A stretch of DNA of 64,000 nucleotides, taken from Branchiostoma floridae (taxonomy: Eukaryota; Chordata; Leptocardii; Amphioxiformes; Branchiostomatidae). The translations under genes and the position numbers were made by a program. The notes beneath the pieces were generated by a model. That model had not been told where the DNA came from. It ran no database searches and was given only the letters and a program-made list of their open reading frames with translations. The stretch lies in NCBI RefSeq assembly GCF_000003815.2, contig NC_049985.1, forward strand, positions 13,460,780 through 13,524,779. Reading direction: 5' to 3'. How positions within the stretch are numbered: the stretch's first letter is position 1; each line of letters opens with the position of its first letter. Positions 24,681 through 49,374 of the stretch are shown piece by piece.

Positions 24681-27600
24681 CATGACTTGAGGTCAGGGGA
24701 GCCATTTTGTATTCGCGAAATCATCTGCTCATCCATAACATGCAGACCCGGCATCAAGGAAAATAAGCAAGGAAATTTCTCAATGTCAATTATTCCTCTG
24801 GAGATGTCCACCTCACATTCTGCCTGAGGGGGACATCAATTATGTCTGTTTGTATGCCAGGTGCCGTAAAACTTCGAAAAGTGAGTGCAGCCGCCATGTT
24901 ATGGGAGTGACTACAAACTTGCACAGTTATGCAGTGTTTTTCAAAAACTGTTTGCCGGTTTAGCTGCCATAAACCGTACGCTCCCCCCTTCTCAGCGATA
25001 CTCCAGCAGGGATTGTCAGAGGGAAAGAAAGAGAAGAAGAAGAGTGATGTTCTTTTTTGTGTAACTCAGATTCTATCCATCAAAAGTTATTGTGGACAAA
25101 TATTTATAGGACCACTAAGAGAATTAGACTTTTATTAGGAAAAAAATCCCAGATATTATAAAGGATTAAGGAGGAGCCCGATTGTTGAAGTTTCCAGTCT
25201 TCCACCCAACTCCATCCCTCCCTCCTAGCTACTGTAACCTCCAGTATATTGGCTAGAACCTTGCCAAGCACCTGTAGTATGGTATGGTACTCTCCTCAGA
25301 TAAAGTTACCATGGACTGTCTCAGGCCATTCCAAACTACAACCTATCAAACCCCTCAGCAGGGTGGCAGGGCCCTGTAGCATGCCTGCTGGCAACATGCA
25401 AAACTTATTGGGTTTCACCCATGTAATGAGATTAGCCTCAGCCAAGGCTATTACATTTTCCACACTTTAATTATTAAAACAGCCATTAAGCCTCGAATTG
25501 TGTATTAAACATCCCCCTGCAAAGGGCAAAAATTATGGAATCTGTTTCTGTAGGCAATGAATTTTTGGATACAGTGTGTCGCCATTAGTCTACTTTAATT
25601 GATTGATGTATCTATTGGGGGTTCTTCCCTCGTCGCAGCGAATGCGAATATTCGGTTTTCAATTTTACGAACAATCTTAATGGCTTTTTCGCAGATCCTG
25701 ACGCGCTCAGACGTGCATCTGATCTTGACAGTTGACTCCCCCGATGTGTGAAAAACAATATTCACTGTTAATAATTCTTTTTAAAGGCATTCTTTTGGGA
25801 ATATATCATACTTCCACCTTCCCTTTCACATGCTAATCAGAGGATGCAAATTCCAGTTCCTTCTGGCTGGTTTGATACCAAAATGATGAAGCAAAGTATC
25901 TGATGCGAAAAGGCAACCCAATTAGAAACTGTGAAATATCAAAAGGACATGGCGTGTCCATGTTTCTGATAGATAGCACACATTTCCATAAAAAGGTGAA
26001 GAAGCTAGGACGGTGGATAATAAAGCACCGTCTGTTGCGACTGTGGGCAGAGTCAGTTGAGCAGAAATAATCCTACATGTCGTTAAACCCTCTCGCTTTC
26101 ACACTTTCATCAACGCTGTGGTAAATTAGAAACATGAAACTGTTGTTGAGGCGACAGTCCATAGCAGGGACGGCTTTGTTCGTGTAATAGATACAAAGAG
26201 GGTCCTTTGTGGGTTGCCATTTATTCCCATCCCTGTATATTAAAATATTACGCACACTTCAAATGCATAGCCCATGCCATTCCAATCATGAAGTTTGACT
26301 GAAAAGTCATTTTGTGTGCTGAAAGAAGCTACCGCGTTATTATACGCCTGCAGAAATGGAGCAGTGCCGATGATAAGTACCCTGCTGCGACACCCACACC
26401 TACACGTACCCAACCTACTTTCAGGAGCACCATTATACCCCATAGTTTCCTCCCAGAGAAAGATGGGTCAGGGAATATTGATGGGGGCAACTCAATCCAA
26501 TACATGTTAGATGAAGTCATTCCTCAGGAAACACAATAGCGCTAATTTTTCACGGCCTCCGCTAAGATCTTTTTGAAGGTGTAACCAGTCATCTTCTCTG
26601 GAGAGACATCCCCTCTCTAGATCGCATCTTGAGGACCATCAATCTTGAAGTGTGTTATGTTTGGAAAGTTGCCGTGTGAATACTAAGTGCGCCGTCCCTG
26701 CCATGAGTGTTAACTCACAGATCGTAATCTATCTATCTATTCAAAGTTTTGGGAACATTTCTTTGCACCGGCACGGATGGCGGGATACATATCTTGTGGA
26801 GGATGAAGATGCAAGATGATCCCTGATGGTTGCTGAATGTGCATGTTTTTTTTAAACGCAGATTGCAAACTTTGAAAGAGGCGCTGTGAGGATTTGAGTT
26901 TTGGCAACCACTCAGCATGCATTGATGTAGTTGAAATCTTCAAATATTAGATGATAGATTTAGAACTTTCCTTAAAATCTTCGTTACCCCATTATATGGT
27001 GTCACATTCATGATAGCAAGCAAGACATATTTCAGTTTCTTTGGGTTGGGAAAGCAGTTATAGCAATTGCAAAGACATGACAAACAACCACATGAACAAA
27101 TGTTGCCAAAGGCTTCACTCCTGCAATTTCATGGATATTGAGACATCATTTCCACATCCCCTTGCCACACGTTAGCACCATGGTCTCGTAAAACTGTCAT
27201 TTGTATGGCTCTCCTTAATCTTGGATTGGGAGCACATTAATGAGTTGTCCTTTCCCAAATGATTTTCAAATTTCTTGCTGTACCTGGTCAGAAGAAATAA
27301 GTTCTTGTATATAACTGTAATTCAGTGCTGATGATAGCTGTGATAGATAGGAGTATATGGGCAGCAAGGTTGTTTTTAGAAATGTAGATAAGTTTCCAAC
27401 GATTTTCGAACGAAGTTATGGCGTGTGACCCATTTGGATGGAGTCAGCACATTTAGGGAAACGTGTTAGACGTTCAATATTGCAGCTCGGATACGCACGG
27501 TTCGTCCCGCTGATTGAAAGCGTGATACAGAGACCAAGATATATGTGTTGGAGATTTACTCGTACATGCAAGCGCAGTCACCTTTGCCTGGACCCCGCAC

Positions 27601-28440
27601 GGAAGCAGATATCGGAATTGCTGAATGTGCGATAGGGTCTGCGTCAAGGTGACGAACAATCAACAAGCCTCTTAATAATTTACATGACCGCCCAAATAGC
27701 ATATTTTGAATATATTCTGACACAGGCGCTCCGATTCATATGAAAATGTGCCCTTCGCGTGAACTTCTATAAAATGCCAGTGCAGGAGAGGCTGAAGGTT
27801 AGGTGATGGCGAACCCCCCACCTCCCCAGATTGGTTAGCTTTTGATGCGGGGACGATGAATTACCATTGTTCGCTCGTTGATACACAATTCATCACGCCC
27901 AACTGTCAACGATGTTATGCCTTAATATTTTGAGTGAAATTAGCCCCCTGAAAATGCTGACATGTTATAGGAAACGTTGGATGATGGATAACCCCCAGCG
28001 GGGTTGTACGCGTCTCCAAAGGCTCCGCGCCGATATTGCTACATATCCTTGCTTATCATTTCACACTCTGCTTCCCCTACTTCTAATTTTGTTGCCAAAA
28101 TTGCCACCTAATTGATGCGGCAGGAGGAGATTGCAGGTGATGGGAGTGTCGCTTCGATTTCAGAAAAACAGGGAAACCCACAGAACTGGAAAGATGATAC
28201 TTCGCACCTACAGATGTTGTTCAAGTTTAGAGTCGATACAATCCAGGATCATAAAGTTCGCTAGGTAGAGAGATACCTTAACAGCATTTCTACCTGGGAA
28301 AACCCCATTGCGATCTAATCGAGTACCGTATCCTTCCCCTATCTTTGGACCCCTTAATTGTCAGCGCAGGGATTTAACGTGACAAAATGCACTCCCAGCC
28401 CTAGGGAACAGTTTGTAGGCAGTATCTATGCTTATAACTA
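24681..28440. promoter_or_regulatory. Candidate cis-regulatory block with Hox-Pbx and Meis type motifs
   Basis: Mostly non-repetitive DNA of mixed composition with clusters of developmental transcription-factor type words. At 25600-25607 TGATTGAT matches a Hox-Pbx composite site, and TGACAG at 25726-25731 matches a Meis/Prep core about 120 bases away. TAAT/ATTA cores are frequent at 25470-25510 and 25765-25780. More CpG-containing stretches occur at 26380-26420, 27420-27620 and 27990-28050. No coding frame is supported. Function is inferred from motifs and from the host-intron position. Confidence 0.33.
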
Positions 28441-31400
28441 ATGCATGAAACAGTGCAAATCACTTTGGCGGCAGCACAAGCTCCAGGCAGATGTTCCCAA
28501 TTTTGGGAAGAAAGCGAAGTTCATGTTGGTTGATCTGCAAGAAGTTAGAGTTGTACAATGAGTGTCAAAGTTGTTAAGTTAGGAGTGCCTAGATTTCAAG
28601 ATTACGTGTTGTATTAAACATTCCGCTTCTGATGTAATAGAAGACTGACGTTGCACCTTTTCCCTTCTGATTGACTTTCTCCTGACAATTTCTTTCTTCT
28701 CAAAAAGTTTATTCCTTGCTTTTATTCCTCAGGCTTCAGTTGCCATAGTTTCCGACTCAATTATTGCCCTTGAAGCATAAGCAAGAAAACATTACATTGC
28801 CAGAGGACATTACATTCGATCATCATTTTTGCCCAATGCACCACAGTTTGGAAAGGGGTCTACTGTCACAAAGTATTCTTTTCAGTTGTTTTCTGTGTAT
28901 GAGACTGATAATAGTATTTTTCTGTGTTCGTAGTGAATTTTCAAGTGTTCCAACTTGGAATCACAGATTCTAGCCACATACAGTTTTGTACCTCCTGCTA
29001 AAAGTTTGTACCTTGTTTTGGTACTCAAATTACACAGTCCATGGTATAATTAGTTAGATAGTTGTCCCATTAATGGTCAGTTTCTCAGAAGTCCTTAAAA
29101 TTAGAGGTTCTGTAAAAGGATTTTGAATTCGCGGGGATTTAATTTTGCGGTGGGGAGAACATAGAGTGTTTGCGGTGGTTTGAAGTTTGCGATTGAAACA
29201 ATGGGGTAGGCAGGCAAAAGAAAACATTGAAAACCCTAACCACCACAAAAGTTTCTACAATTCCAATGTACAGTGCATTACCTCTTTCCTGTGGTAAAGT
29301 TAAAGCACTATTCGTATACTCGGATTCATGTTGCGCTGTCCTGCTTGTTAGACAGTCGTGCCATCAATGGTCACAAATCCTTTAAATACCGAAGTACTGC
29401 ATTTCTGCAATCCTCCCACCCAAGAGTGCCCTTCCATCAATCCCACCATAAAACAATCTCCACACAAATGGTGCTAATTTTCCATCACTTTTACAGCTGC
29501 TCAGAGGGCCTCCTGTGTACAGTAGAAAATTTGTCATTGGATATTGATTGCAACAGTAATAGACTTTCGGACTAAAGCCCTCAACCATCTGATTTTACCA
29601 TTTATAACTCCGGTGTCCTGCGAATTGACAGCCCGTAGCTTGCTGCTTGGTTATGATTGACACCAGACCATTGATCATGTCCCCTTGTTGGCCTAAGAAC
29701 TATTTTCTGGAAAATTGGCATTTGGTGATTCAAAATTGTTACAAACCTCAATGTCATAATGAGCGTATTTCTCCTTGGTGTCAGTGCAAGGTGAGAGTCT
29801 TTTAACTAAGAACACGTCAGTAAACTTTTCATTCTACAAAAGAGACCATAGAATAGATTAATCATGTTTGATTTGGACCTTTAAACTAAATCAAGAGAAA
29901 ATTTCCTAATAGTATGTATATCTCCTCATTTTGTCTATCATCTGTTCACTTTGGAGCCATTCATTAGCTTCTGTAAGAAGGGTTCAATCTTGAAAAACTT
30001 TAATGAGGCTGTAGCTCAAGTATGTACTAAATCATAGGATGTGTAATTGGGAAAACCTTTTGTTTCTATATTAGATGACAAACTCATCCTGGCGGGTCAT
30101 AATTTCCTACCAATAATCCCGTAACTCTGGTGGGAATTTTTCCTGAGTTAATGAGCCGGTACCCTGTTGAGGGGCCCTCCCCTTTTGTGCTCATGCCCCC
30201 TCTTCAAATGTGCTCCATCAATCATTGCTGTGTCTCTTCCCTGTGATGACAGACAGGTGTACATAAGGTGGATCATCATTATGACTAGAAACACACTATA
30301 CAACTATGGTGCATTTGAAGGATTGTAGTATACGTATGAGACCTCTCTTTCTTTCTTTCTTTCTTTCTCTCTTCCTCTCATTTCAGGCTGTTAATGTCTT
30401 TGTGCATGTGTGTGGGGGCATACCCTGTCATTGTGGGGAGGTGCAGAATAAACCCTAGTATCACATACTGACAGAATGAGTTTTGCAATGCACTGTGGGA
30501 TATATTGTCAATGGGGGGGGGGGGGGGTAGGTTGGAGACTAGTCATACCCTGTGACAGTACTTAATAGGCAGAATTGTAAAAAATTATATGTCTAAACAG
30601 AGACTTCAGGTCTCCACAGATTGTTCATTTGTATGTATTTCTCTGAATACTTGCTACCCATCTTGACTGTCAAACCAAGGTGGTATAACTATAATTGGGA
30701 TAGCCCCAAACCCCAGCCTCCTCCCGTGTGCCCAGTCATCTGTAGCCTTCCCAAGATGCCAGGGTGGAAGGTGCCTGCTTCCCAGCATAATGGCCATATC
30801 ACATGTGGTTATACCACCTATATATCAACCCTATGCACCACCGGTGCACCGCTACCATCTGTGCACGGTGTAATGTTGCAAAATTTGCCTTTGTGTGGAG
30901 CTAACAGGATCGTTCCACCTTGTAGGACACCTCTACCCCTCTCGGAGGTGTGTAGGATTCATGTATAGGTTTATTTACACTACCTTGCACTCATTGTTGT
31001 CTCAGATACAATGTCGGGAAACAATTTATAACTTTTCTCACCAAACATCTTCATCACATTGCTTTAAATAGGATCAAACAATATCACAATCGGATACAGT
31101 AGATGAAATTGATTATTAGGGTAAGATTATTGTTAAAGTTGTTTTTAAAGCATAGAAGCAGCATATTCGTGAAGAGAACAAAGGAGATCGAAGCTTCCTT
31201 GCACTAGTACATCTGCAAGGTGTAGGGTTGCCTAACGTGCCTTTGTACCTTTAATGGGATCATTCCACCTTGTGGGAATCATCCCACCACACCCGGTGAA
31301 GTTCAGTGGAGGAAGCCGCTCATGCCGAGACACCCTGGCGTCAGTATCCGGCCGGAGAAGAGGCGTTATTGTGTACGCTGAATGTGGGGCAGAAAATATG

Positions 31401-32828
31401 ACAAAAATCTGCCCCGAAGAGTGGAGAGTAGCCAGGTTCATTTGCTTTGTTCACCTTTGGATAATATTTTTCAGATGACAGCATCAACATTGCATATATA
31501 TATATGGAAAGTTGATGGTGTAAAGAAATCCAAAAGCTTCTATCGTGCTTCATTGAAAGCACAAATTATCTTCAAACCTGGCAATGGTATTGATATCCAT
31601 ATAAAAATCTGTGCTAGGACACAGGCCAAATAGGATTATTTTTATGGAAAAGATACATCCTCTTTCTTCATATTTTCTGTAATGAGTCATTTCAGCATCA
31701 ATGAAAGGACAACACAGAGGATATTTTCTTTCTTGTCTAACACCTTTATGGCATTCTCTTGGATCACCAGTAGACCTGTTATCCTGATATTTTGTACCAC
31801 TGAGTAGTATCAAGTTGGTATTGCTAGCTGCTCATATAGCTACTACCAGAATTAGTGATCTTCTTTTAAACAAGCAATTATAAGAACTGCCCATTTACAA
31901 CATACTTTTCCTACCTCCGAAACTTGTGTGTACCAGACCCATATTGTACTCTCATCAAGTCATGGTTGACTTCCATCTACAAACAGGGATTTCTCCACAC
32001 CATGGGGGACACACTTTCACCAGGGTGCTAAGTGCTCTTTGATATACCAGACACTCAAGTGGGTTATGATTTGTGGGACAGGTTTCTGCAGGAATTTGGC
32101 CGGAGATTCCTGTAGTTTGGTCTCTCACAGCGTGAGCGGATCTAGTGGGGCTTGAGGGAGCTCTAGGTCTTGTGTGATACAGATGTTGGGATTAGTTTTA
32201 TTTGCGGGTCCATTTGTTCAACATCTTGTGATGAGGTTATGGACCTTCTTTAGAGGAGGGATGGTAGCTCAGCTACATGTGTATCACTATCAGGGGTTAC
32301 TATAGTGCGAGTGGCCTAGCAGTCTTGTCTTCTCCTTCCATACACTGAAAAGGTAAATAATGTCAAAGCTGGTGCATTCTGTTGATTCCTTACATAGTGA
32401 AGGGTAACTCCCACACTTTACAGCCAAACTTTACTCTCTCATGATATTAAGGAAATGTGGTTCAACAGCGTTGCTTGATGTCACCAAAGTTTGGTCTGAA
32501 GTCTTCAATACATGTTTAGTGGATGTTTAGACTACCTTTTACATACTTATATAATGTTATATGTAATTGTCTACATTCTAAAGAGCCAGTTGAAAAAGAA
32601 CAGTCATTTTATGGGGTGATTGTGGAGTTGTGTTGTTTCCATGACCTTGAGAACTGAATTTTGGCCCAAATCACACTTCCTACAGCAATTATGGTGTTGT
32701 GAAGGACATGGTCCAAATCAGGAGGAGATCCTAGCAGGATTTCTAAACCTGATACAGATTGATGGTCTGAAAGTTTCAGGGGTTGTACCTCACTCCAAAC
32801 TTTAGACTTGATAGCCTTTTCAAATCAG
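28441..32828. other. Intronic sequence without recognised genes
   Basis: Unique and low-complexity intron DNA. It includes a (CTTT)n tract near 30346-30368, a poly-G run near 30514-30528, and a stretch at about 29110-29230 with repeated TTTGCGGT/TTTGCG-type words (ATTCGCGGGG, TTTGCGGTGG, TTTGCGATTG) that looks like a decayed interspersed repeat. No exon for the missing N-terminal part of the Nbea PH domain was found. Confidence 0.4.
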
Positions 32829-32965
32829 AGGATCACAGGGACAAAGCCTGGAGTCCAGTCTTGTTTGCTTCAGTCCGCTTCCAACAGTCGCTATCATGCC
32901 TGGGTAGCAACCATTGAAAGTACACTAAAGCGAACAAGACTGGACTCCAGGCTGTCGTGATCACA
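32829..32965. repeat. Short fold-back element, 137 bp
   Basis: The left arm at 32845-32870 (AGCCTGGAGTCCAGTCTTGT then TTGCTT) is matched in reverse complement at 32930-32953 (AACAAGACTGGACTCCAGGC), and the outer ends also pair (GATCAC at 32831-32836 with GTGATC near 32957). The non-coding core is about 60 bases. It resembles a tiny MITE or a palindromic insertion, but no clear target duplication is visible. Confidence 0.7.
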
Positions 32966-33369
32966 CCTTTATCTTGCACCACCTTTTCATGCGACCAGAG
33001 TTTGTAGTGTTACTGACAACAGCATCCAGCCTGTCAGTCATAACCCACCTGCTCACTCATAGCATACCCAACCCCATGTGGTTTTCAGGTTTTTCCTCTC
33101 AGTGAGAAGATTGCTCATTCCTTTGTGCATATATGCTGATAAAGTTATGCATAAGTGAATATCCTTTCAGACATTTTATACCTGTAACCAGAAGGGATGT
33201 TTTGAAACTCAGACATGTTTTTACTTCAAATTGTTGTAATTGAATCTCTCAACCTTCAGTAATTTGTAAAAGCAGAGTTTGAAATTCCAGGTTGCATGTC
33301 TGGTACTGGATAATGTAAGAGTTTGGCATACTTGTTCTGTGTCATCATTAAAGGGTTTTTGCTCAGCTT

Positions 33370-33472
33370 TGGGTTTTGATCATTATGCTTAGTACAATGT
33401 ACTTTGGGTGTCAATCATTATCGTTAGTACAATGTACTTTTGGTTTCAATCATTATGCTCAGTACAATGTAT
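33370..33472. repeat. 35-bp tandem repeat, about 2.7 copies
   Basis: ATCATTAT starts at 33379, 33414 and 33449, each followed by TTAGTACAATGTACTTT or a close variant. Each copy contains the short palindrome GTACAATGTAC. Confidence 0.8.
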
Positions 33473-34831
33473 CATGTAGAAGTTGAAGTTGAAGAAAATA
33501 TCGAACCTTCTGTCCTATCTATACTGTACCCCAACCTAGGCCTGTACAGACCCCCACCCTTCGCCTTTGCCTTCCGCTCTGAAAGACGAAGCTGCCCCCT
33601 CCTGGTTGGTCAGGTTTTTTGGACTGTGCCAGTTCCCAGCGGGGGGTTTGCGTTGTCTGGTCACCAGCAGGGCTGTCTGGCCTACCCACCAATTTGTAGC
33701 CATGTGTCCCAGCCAGCCTTTCCAGTTCTCACTTGCCTTGTCATTCTCTTTACAAAGGAAAGCAGTGGGAATCCTGCATGGAATCCGCAGTATTCAGGAT
33801 AATTTCAGATGACAGATTCCCCCTTTAATCGTTTATTTCAAGTGGTTTTGCCCTACCTCTCAGAAGGTGGTTGATCTCAGAGAGATTTCTTGGTCACTCC
33901 TCAAAGTCGTTGGCTGAATTCTTAATGTTACTCAGCTAGAAATCTTAATGAGACTTAAGTAAGTGGAGATCAGGGCTAAAGTGAGCTAGATGCTGCAGAA
34001 AAGTCTTAGATTTGGGCACCATCCTAGTGGTTAAACAACTGTTATCTTGCATTGTTGCATCCATTGTATGTTTGTCAAATGCTTTGTGAGCAACGGCATG
34101 AGGTGTCTCAGAATACAGCAGACCACAATGGTGGCACAAAATCGTAGGACGCCACTCAAGAATGCGGGTGCTTTGAAGTTCACTGTCATTTTCTCCCAAG
34201 GGTCCTAACCCTTGACCCGAGGGTACAAACCAAATGAGACTTCATTCCTCGGAAAGTGGAAAATTGGGAGTAAAGAGGGCTACAAAATGCTGCTCATTTG
34301 CATGTGAATAAAACGATTGTCCGGCAGAGATACGGTCCTCGGGTTGCACGGACTGTTCTCTGGCCTTTCACTTTTGTATCAACAAGACCGTTACATGTGC
34401 AGATCGGCCATTGTGTGCATGGTCGCTGTTTGTCCTGCCCAGATTTTGTTTGAACAGACATTGTGTTCAATGTATACACCATATATTTTCACAGCCTGTC
34501 ACTTTTACTGCAATTGTATTCCTAACATATATTGTCAACACAAGCACTCAAAAAACATATATTTTATGATATTTGCATAAATAGAATACATGTACAAATC
34601 TTAAAGACATACAAGGATAAAAAAACTTGTTTTTTTGTATTCTCATGCTTGCTTACATACATAGTCATACTAAGCAAAATTCATCATCATACCTACCTGG
34701 CATTGCAAGTAGACTTAGTAGTCCACCTACAGCGCAATGTAGTGTATGTAAAATCTTGTAACAATTTTACTTTGTCTGAGGGAAGTAATGTTACCTAAAG
34801 CTAAACAGAACCTGCCTTTTGGAATCCAATA

Positions 34832-35005
34832 CAGTAAAGGCCGCTTAATTGCACGGCCTATTTGCCAGCGAATTTGGTGCAATTATCCGGCTGGTACAAT
34901 TATGCGAAGTTATCTAGCTGGACCGCACCGGTTTGGGATTTTGTGATTCCGTGCAGTTAACAAAAGTGTGCGTTAATCCGATGTGCAATTAACTGGCTTC
35001 CACTG
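34832..35005. mobile_element. MITE with terminal inverted repeats, flanked by TA
   Basis: The left end begins CAGTAAAGGCCGCTTAATTG. The right end read on the minus strand begins CAGTGGAAGCCAGTTAATTG. The 174-bp unit is flanked on both sides by TA (34830-34831 and 35006-35007). TA target sites plus CAGT-starting ends that continue into a TTAATTGCAC-type motif are typical of non-autonomous Tc1/mariner-superfamily elements, in particular pogo-like ones. There is no internal coding frame. The element sits about 300 bases upstream of the first visible Nbea exon. Confidence 0.75.
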
Positions 35006-35304
35006 TACATAAAAATATCATGTGCAAGCTGCTGAGACTATCCAATAATGTTACAATAAAGTTTGCCATTAAGCTGGAAGGTCAAGCCCTGTCATCTCTG
35101 ACACTTGCAGTCCTGGATAAAATCAGTAGGTGGCCACACACATACACCATCTCATCAACCATCCACCTTTGTAGTCATGATTTACAAATAAATATGTGGT
35201 CATCACATAACAATATATTCTTCAGTTTCCATGTGGCTGTCATTTGAAAATTGTTAATCTTTTGTTTATTGTTTATTTACCTGTTGTTCTCTCATGTTTT
35301 CCAG

Positions 35305-46383
<11,079 letters not shown>

Positions 46384-49046
46384 CTGAGGGACAAGTACCC
46401 CATCTGGTGGGAAACGGGGTGCTGAGCACACACACAGGACCTGCACACCCCCACAGCACAAATGCACCGGTCCAAAATCAGACAACCTGAGTCAACATCT
46501 TGTGCAACTTGGACCAGTTGATTCATTTTGAAGGGGAGTAGGCCTGCTGAATCATTCTGGGGAAGGGGAGGGGGGATTAAAATATGTGAAAGTGGAAGAA
46601 AGCTGTTGGTTTATAGTGAAGCACTGAGTGTATTGGTGACAGGAATTGGTGCAATTGACAGTTTTTGTATGCACACATTGATAATGATACAGTCATGATC
46701 ATAATACTGGAACTGTATACATAGGAACTGAAAAATATCTGTCGAAATAGACAAAAATTTCCAAATATTCCAATTTTTTGCCATTCCACAGCGCAGATAT
46801 CTGTAGTGATGATGTACATGTATGTAAACTAAGGCTAGACAGTGACATCTGTCAAATGTTGAGATGAAAAACAGATATTCTGCTACTGATGCTTTTAACT
46901 TTAACCCAAAACTGCAGACTGGACTAGCATTCCAACCATGACTATAGGCTTTTCAACTCTTCTTAGAAAATGTTTCTTAAATGTAGAAGAGAAGCAATTT
47001 CTGTTTCTTAGTTGTAAATTTGAAGTAGAGATTTAATGATACTCATGAAATAGTAGTAGAAATAAGACTGGCCAAAGGTGCAAAACATTATAAGTTGATT
47101 ATGAATCAAATCTATGTTTGAGTGAGAGAATGGTATCATATAAAGTTTAATTCTTGTGACAATCTTTTCAGAAGCATATTAAACAAGAAGATGTATTTAT
47201 CTGATTTAAGTTATACAGCAGAGTTATGTATTGAAAGCAAAAGAATTGATGTAGAAATTGTGAAAATTCAGTAGCTCTTAATAGATTGAAATATATAAGT
47301 CTATAAGTCCTACTCATTATTGTATTATTCCAAAAAAATAGTCTCTATAATGCTGACATATCAATAAAGGTAAAAAAAAAACACAAATGCATATTTGAAA
47401 TAATGTTTTATTACAATTGCTTGAATTCTCCAGATACATTATTGTGATAGTAGTTTTTGAAAGCAATGTAACGTCATCGGAGATTTATTTCAAAAGCTAC
47501 TGTCATGCAAAGTATAATCCAAGTCAGCATAGTCACTTTCCTTCCTAAAGATAAGTAGGAAGGGTAATAGTTTGCAGCATTCTGTAATCTTATGTAATCT
47601 AATTTCCTTAGGAAAATACTTATATAGCTCTGTTCCAGTGGAAAGACCTTTCCATGGTGTAATAATGGGGAAAATAACCCAAAACATTGAACTGTGAAGT
47701 TGAAATTTCTTTTATGACTGAATAATAGGATACAAGCATTCATTGTACAACTTTACTCACTGAAATTTCAAATAAAAGGAGCAAATTGCCACCTAAGAAA
47801 GATACTGTAACTAAAAGCAGCCCAGGGCATATAAGCTGCACATCTGGGGAAAGAGAGTACCATGTACCTGTCATAATGTTATTTGTTGTTGTTGTGTTTG
47901 TTCAGCATATAAGGTATCAGTGCCAGTAATTTTTAGAACAAATGTGACAATCTTATATCGTTTCCTCCAAGAGAAAATGTCATACAAAGTGTACGAGAAA
48001 AGTTTTCCTCAGACAGTGTTAAGATTTAGAAATTTACTGCACAATTATTAATTAAGTAGGATCTAAAGATGTACATAATGCCTAGAAATAAATAGAACAC
48101 AGTCTGTAAAAGATGGAAAATGTTACAGCCATTCCATGAAATTGCCTTTTTTAAAGCCAGAAAACATTCCATCGCTATACATTTCATCATACAGGGTCAA
48201 TGTGCATCGTTTTGCAGAATAGAAGATGGTGTTAGATGTAGTTTAAGTGAAGTGATCGTCTTATGTTGAAGTTGAGTAATTGTGTAGTCAATCAGAAGCT
48301 GTAATTTCCCATTAGTTTGTTTTGGAGTGAGCCTCCTTGAAGTGTGATAAAAAAAGTTTGTAGCTGGGGCTACTTTAGTGTTAGAGTTGGCAATGACAAA
48401 ATTATTTCATGCAACCACTTTTGCTAATAATGATATAATCAATGAAATTGAATTTTAGCACTTTGCAAAGGTATGTACATGCACATGTCACAAATATGTA
48501 GATTAGCTATGAAGGAACAATTTGAAAATATGTATGTAATGCCTTTGCCACAAGCACTTGTTCCTGCTACTGTCACATATCATAGCTTGTACATGTGCCT
48601 CACACATAGACACAAAACGAAATCTTGTGAAGTCATTGGATGGACTTTACAATGATGGGTTGCCACCATGCATATCAATAGATGTTAGGAATATTACAGA
48701 AAAATTTGAAGTATAAATCATAGGACATGATTGTAGTTGCAGCAGGAATTATCGGTAACATTTACTGTATATTCCATCAGGATGTTTCTGACATTTCGGT
48801 GATGTATTTCATGGCCAGGAGAAGTGAATGTGTGTGCTGTTATGTTGGGTATGTTGTGTGTATATTTATGCAATGTTGGGCCTAAATCTGACTGTCAATG
48901 GATAGACCGGTGGTGGGTGTATACTGTCACTGCATTTCAAGTAAATAAAAGGAAAGACCATGACCTGTGATGTTGAATTTCAATGGTGTGTCTGTCTGTG
49001 TGTACACATGTATTGTGTTTGTGTTTGCATGCATGGTGTATGGATA
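46384..49046 (+). other. Nbea 3' UTR and downstream intergenic DNA
   Basis: AT-rich sequence follows the Nbea stop. AATAAA at 47363-47368, just before an A-run, gives a 3' UTR of about one kilobase; another AATAAA lies at 48944-48949. Open frames here are short and AT-rich. No other gene is seen. Confidence 0.5.
47363..47368 (+). terminator. Candidate poly(A) signal of Nbea
   Basis: AATAAA about 980 bases after the stop codon, followed within a few bases by an A9 run. Later AATAAA motifs at 47770 and 48944 are alternatives. Confidence 0.4.
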
Positions 49047-49374
49047 GTATTCAGCACCAAGGACAGGTATGTTGGCCTATGTGTTTATAGTATTCAGCAC
49101 CAGGGACAGGTATGTTTGTCTATGTGTTGATAGTGTTCAGTACCAAGGACGGGTATGTTTGTCTATGTGTTGATAGTGTTCAGTACAACGGACGGGTATG
49201 TTTGTCTATGTGTTGATAGTGTTCAGTCCAAGGACGGGTATGTTTGTCTATGTGTTGATAGTGTTCAGTACCAAGGACGGGTATGTTTGTCTATGTGTTG
49301 ATAGTATTCAGCACCAAGGACGGGTATGTTTGCCTATGTGTTGAAAGTGTTCAGCACCAAGGACGGGTATGTTT
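49047..49374. repeat. 43-bp minisatellite, about 7.6 copies
   Basis: Copies start with GTATTCAGCACCAAGGAC or GTGTTCAGTACCAAGGAC and continue with GGGTATGTTTGTCTATGTGT. Units are 43 bases with a few substitutions and one single-base deletion. It lies between Nbea and the sulfotransferase gene with no evidence of transcription. Confidence 0.9.

Noticed and set aside
32258-32290. TAGCTCAG word resembling part of a tRNA A box
   Set aside because: No B box or cloverleaf follows.
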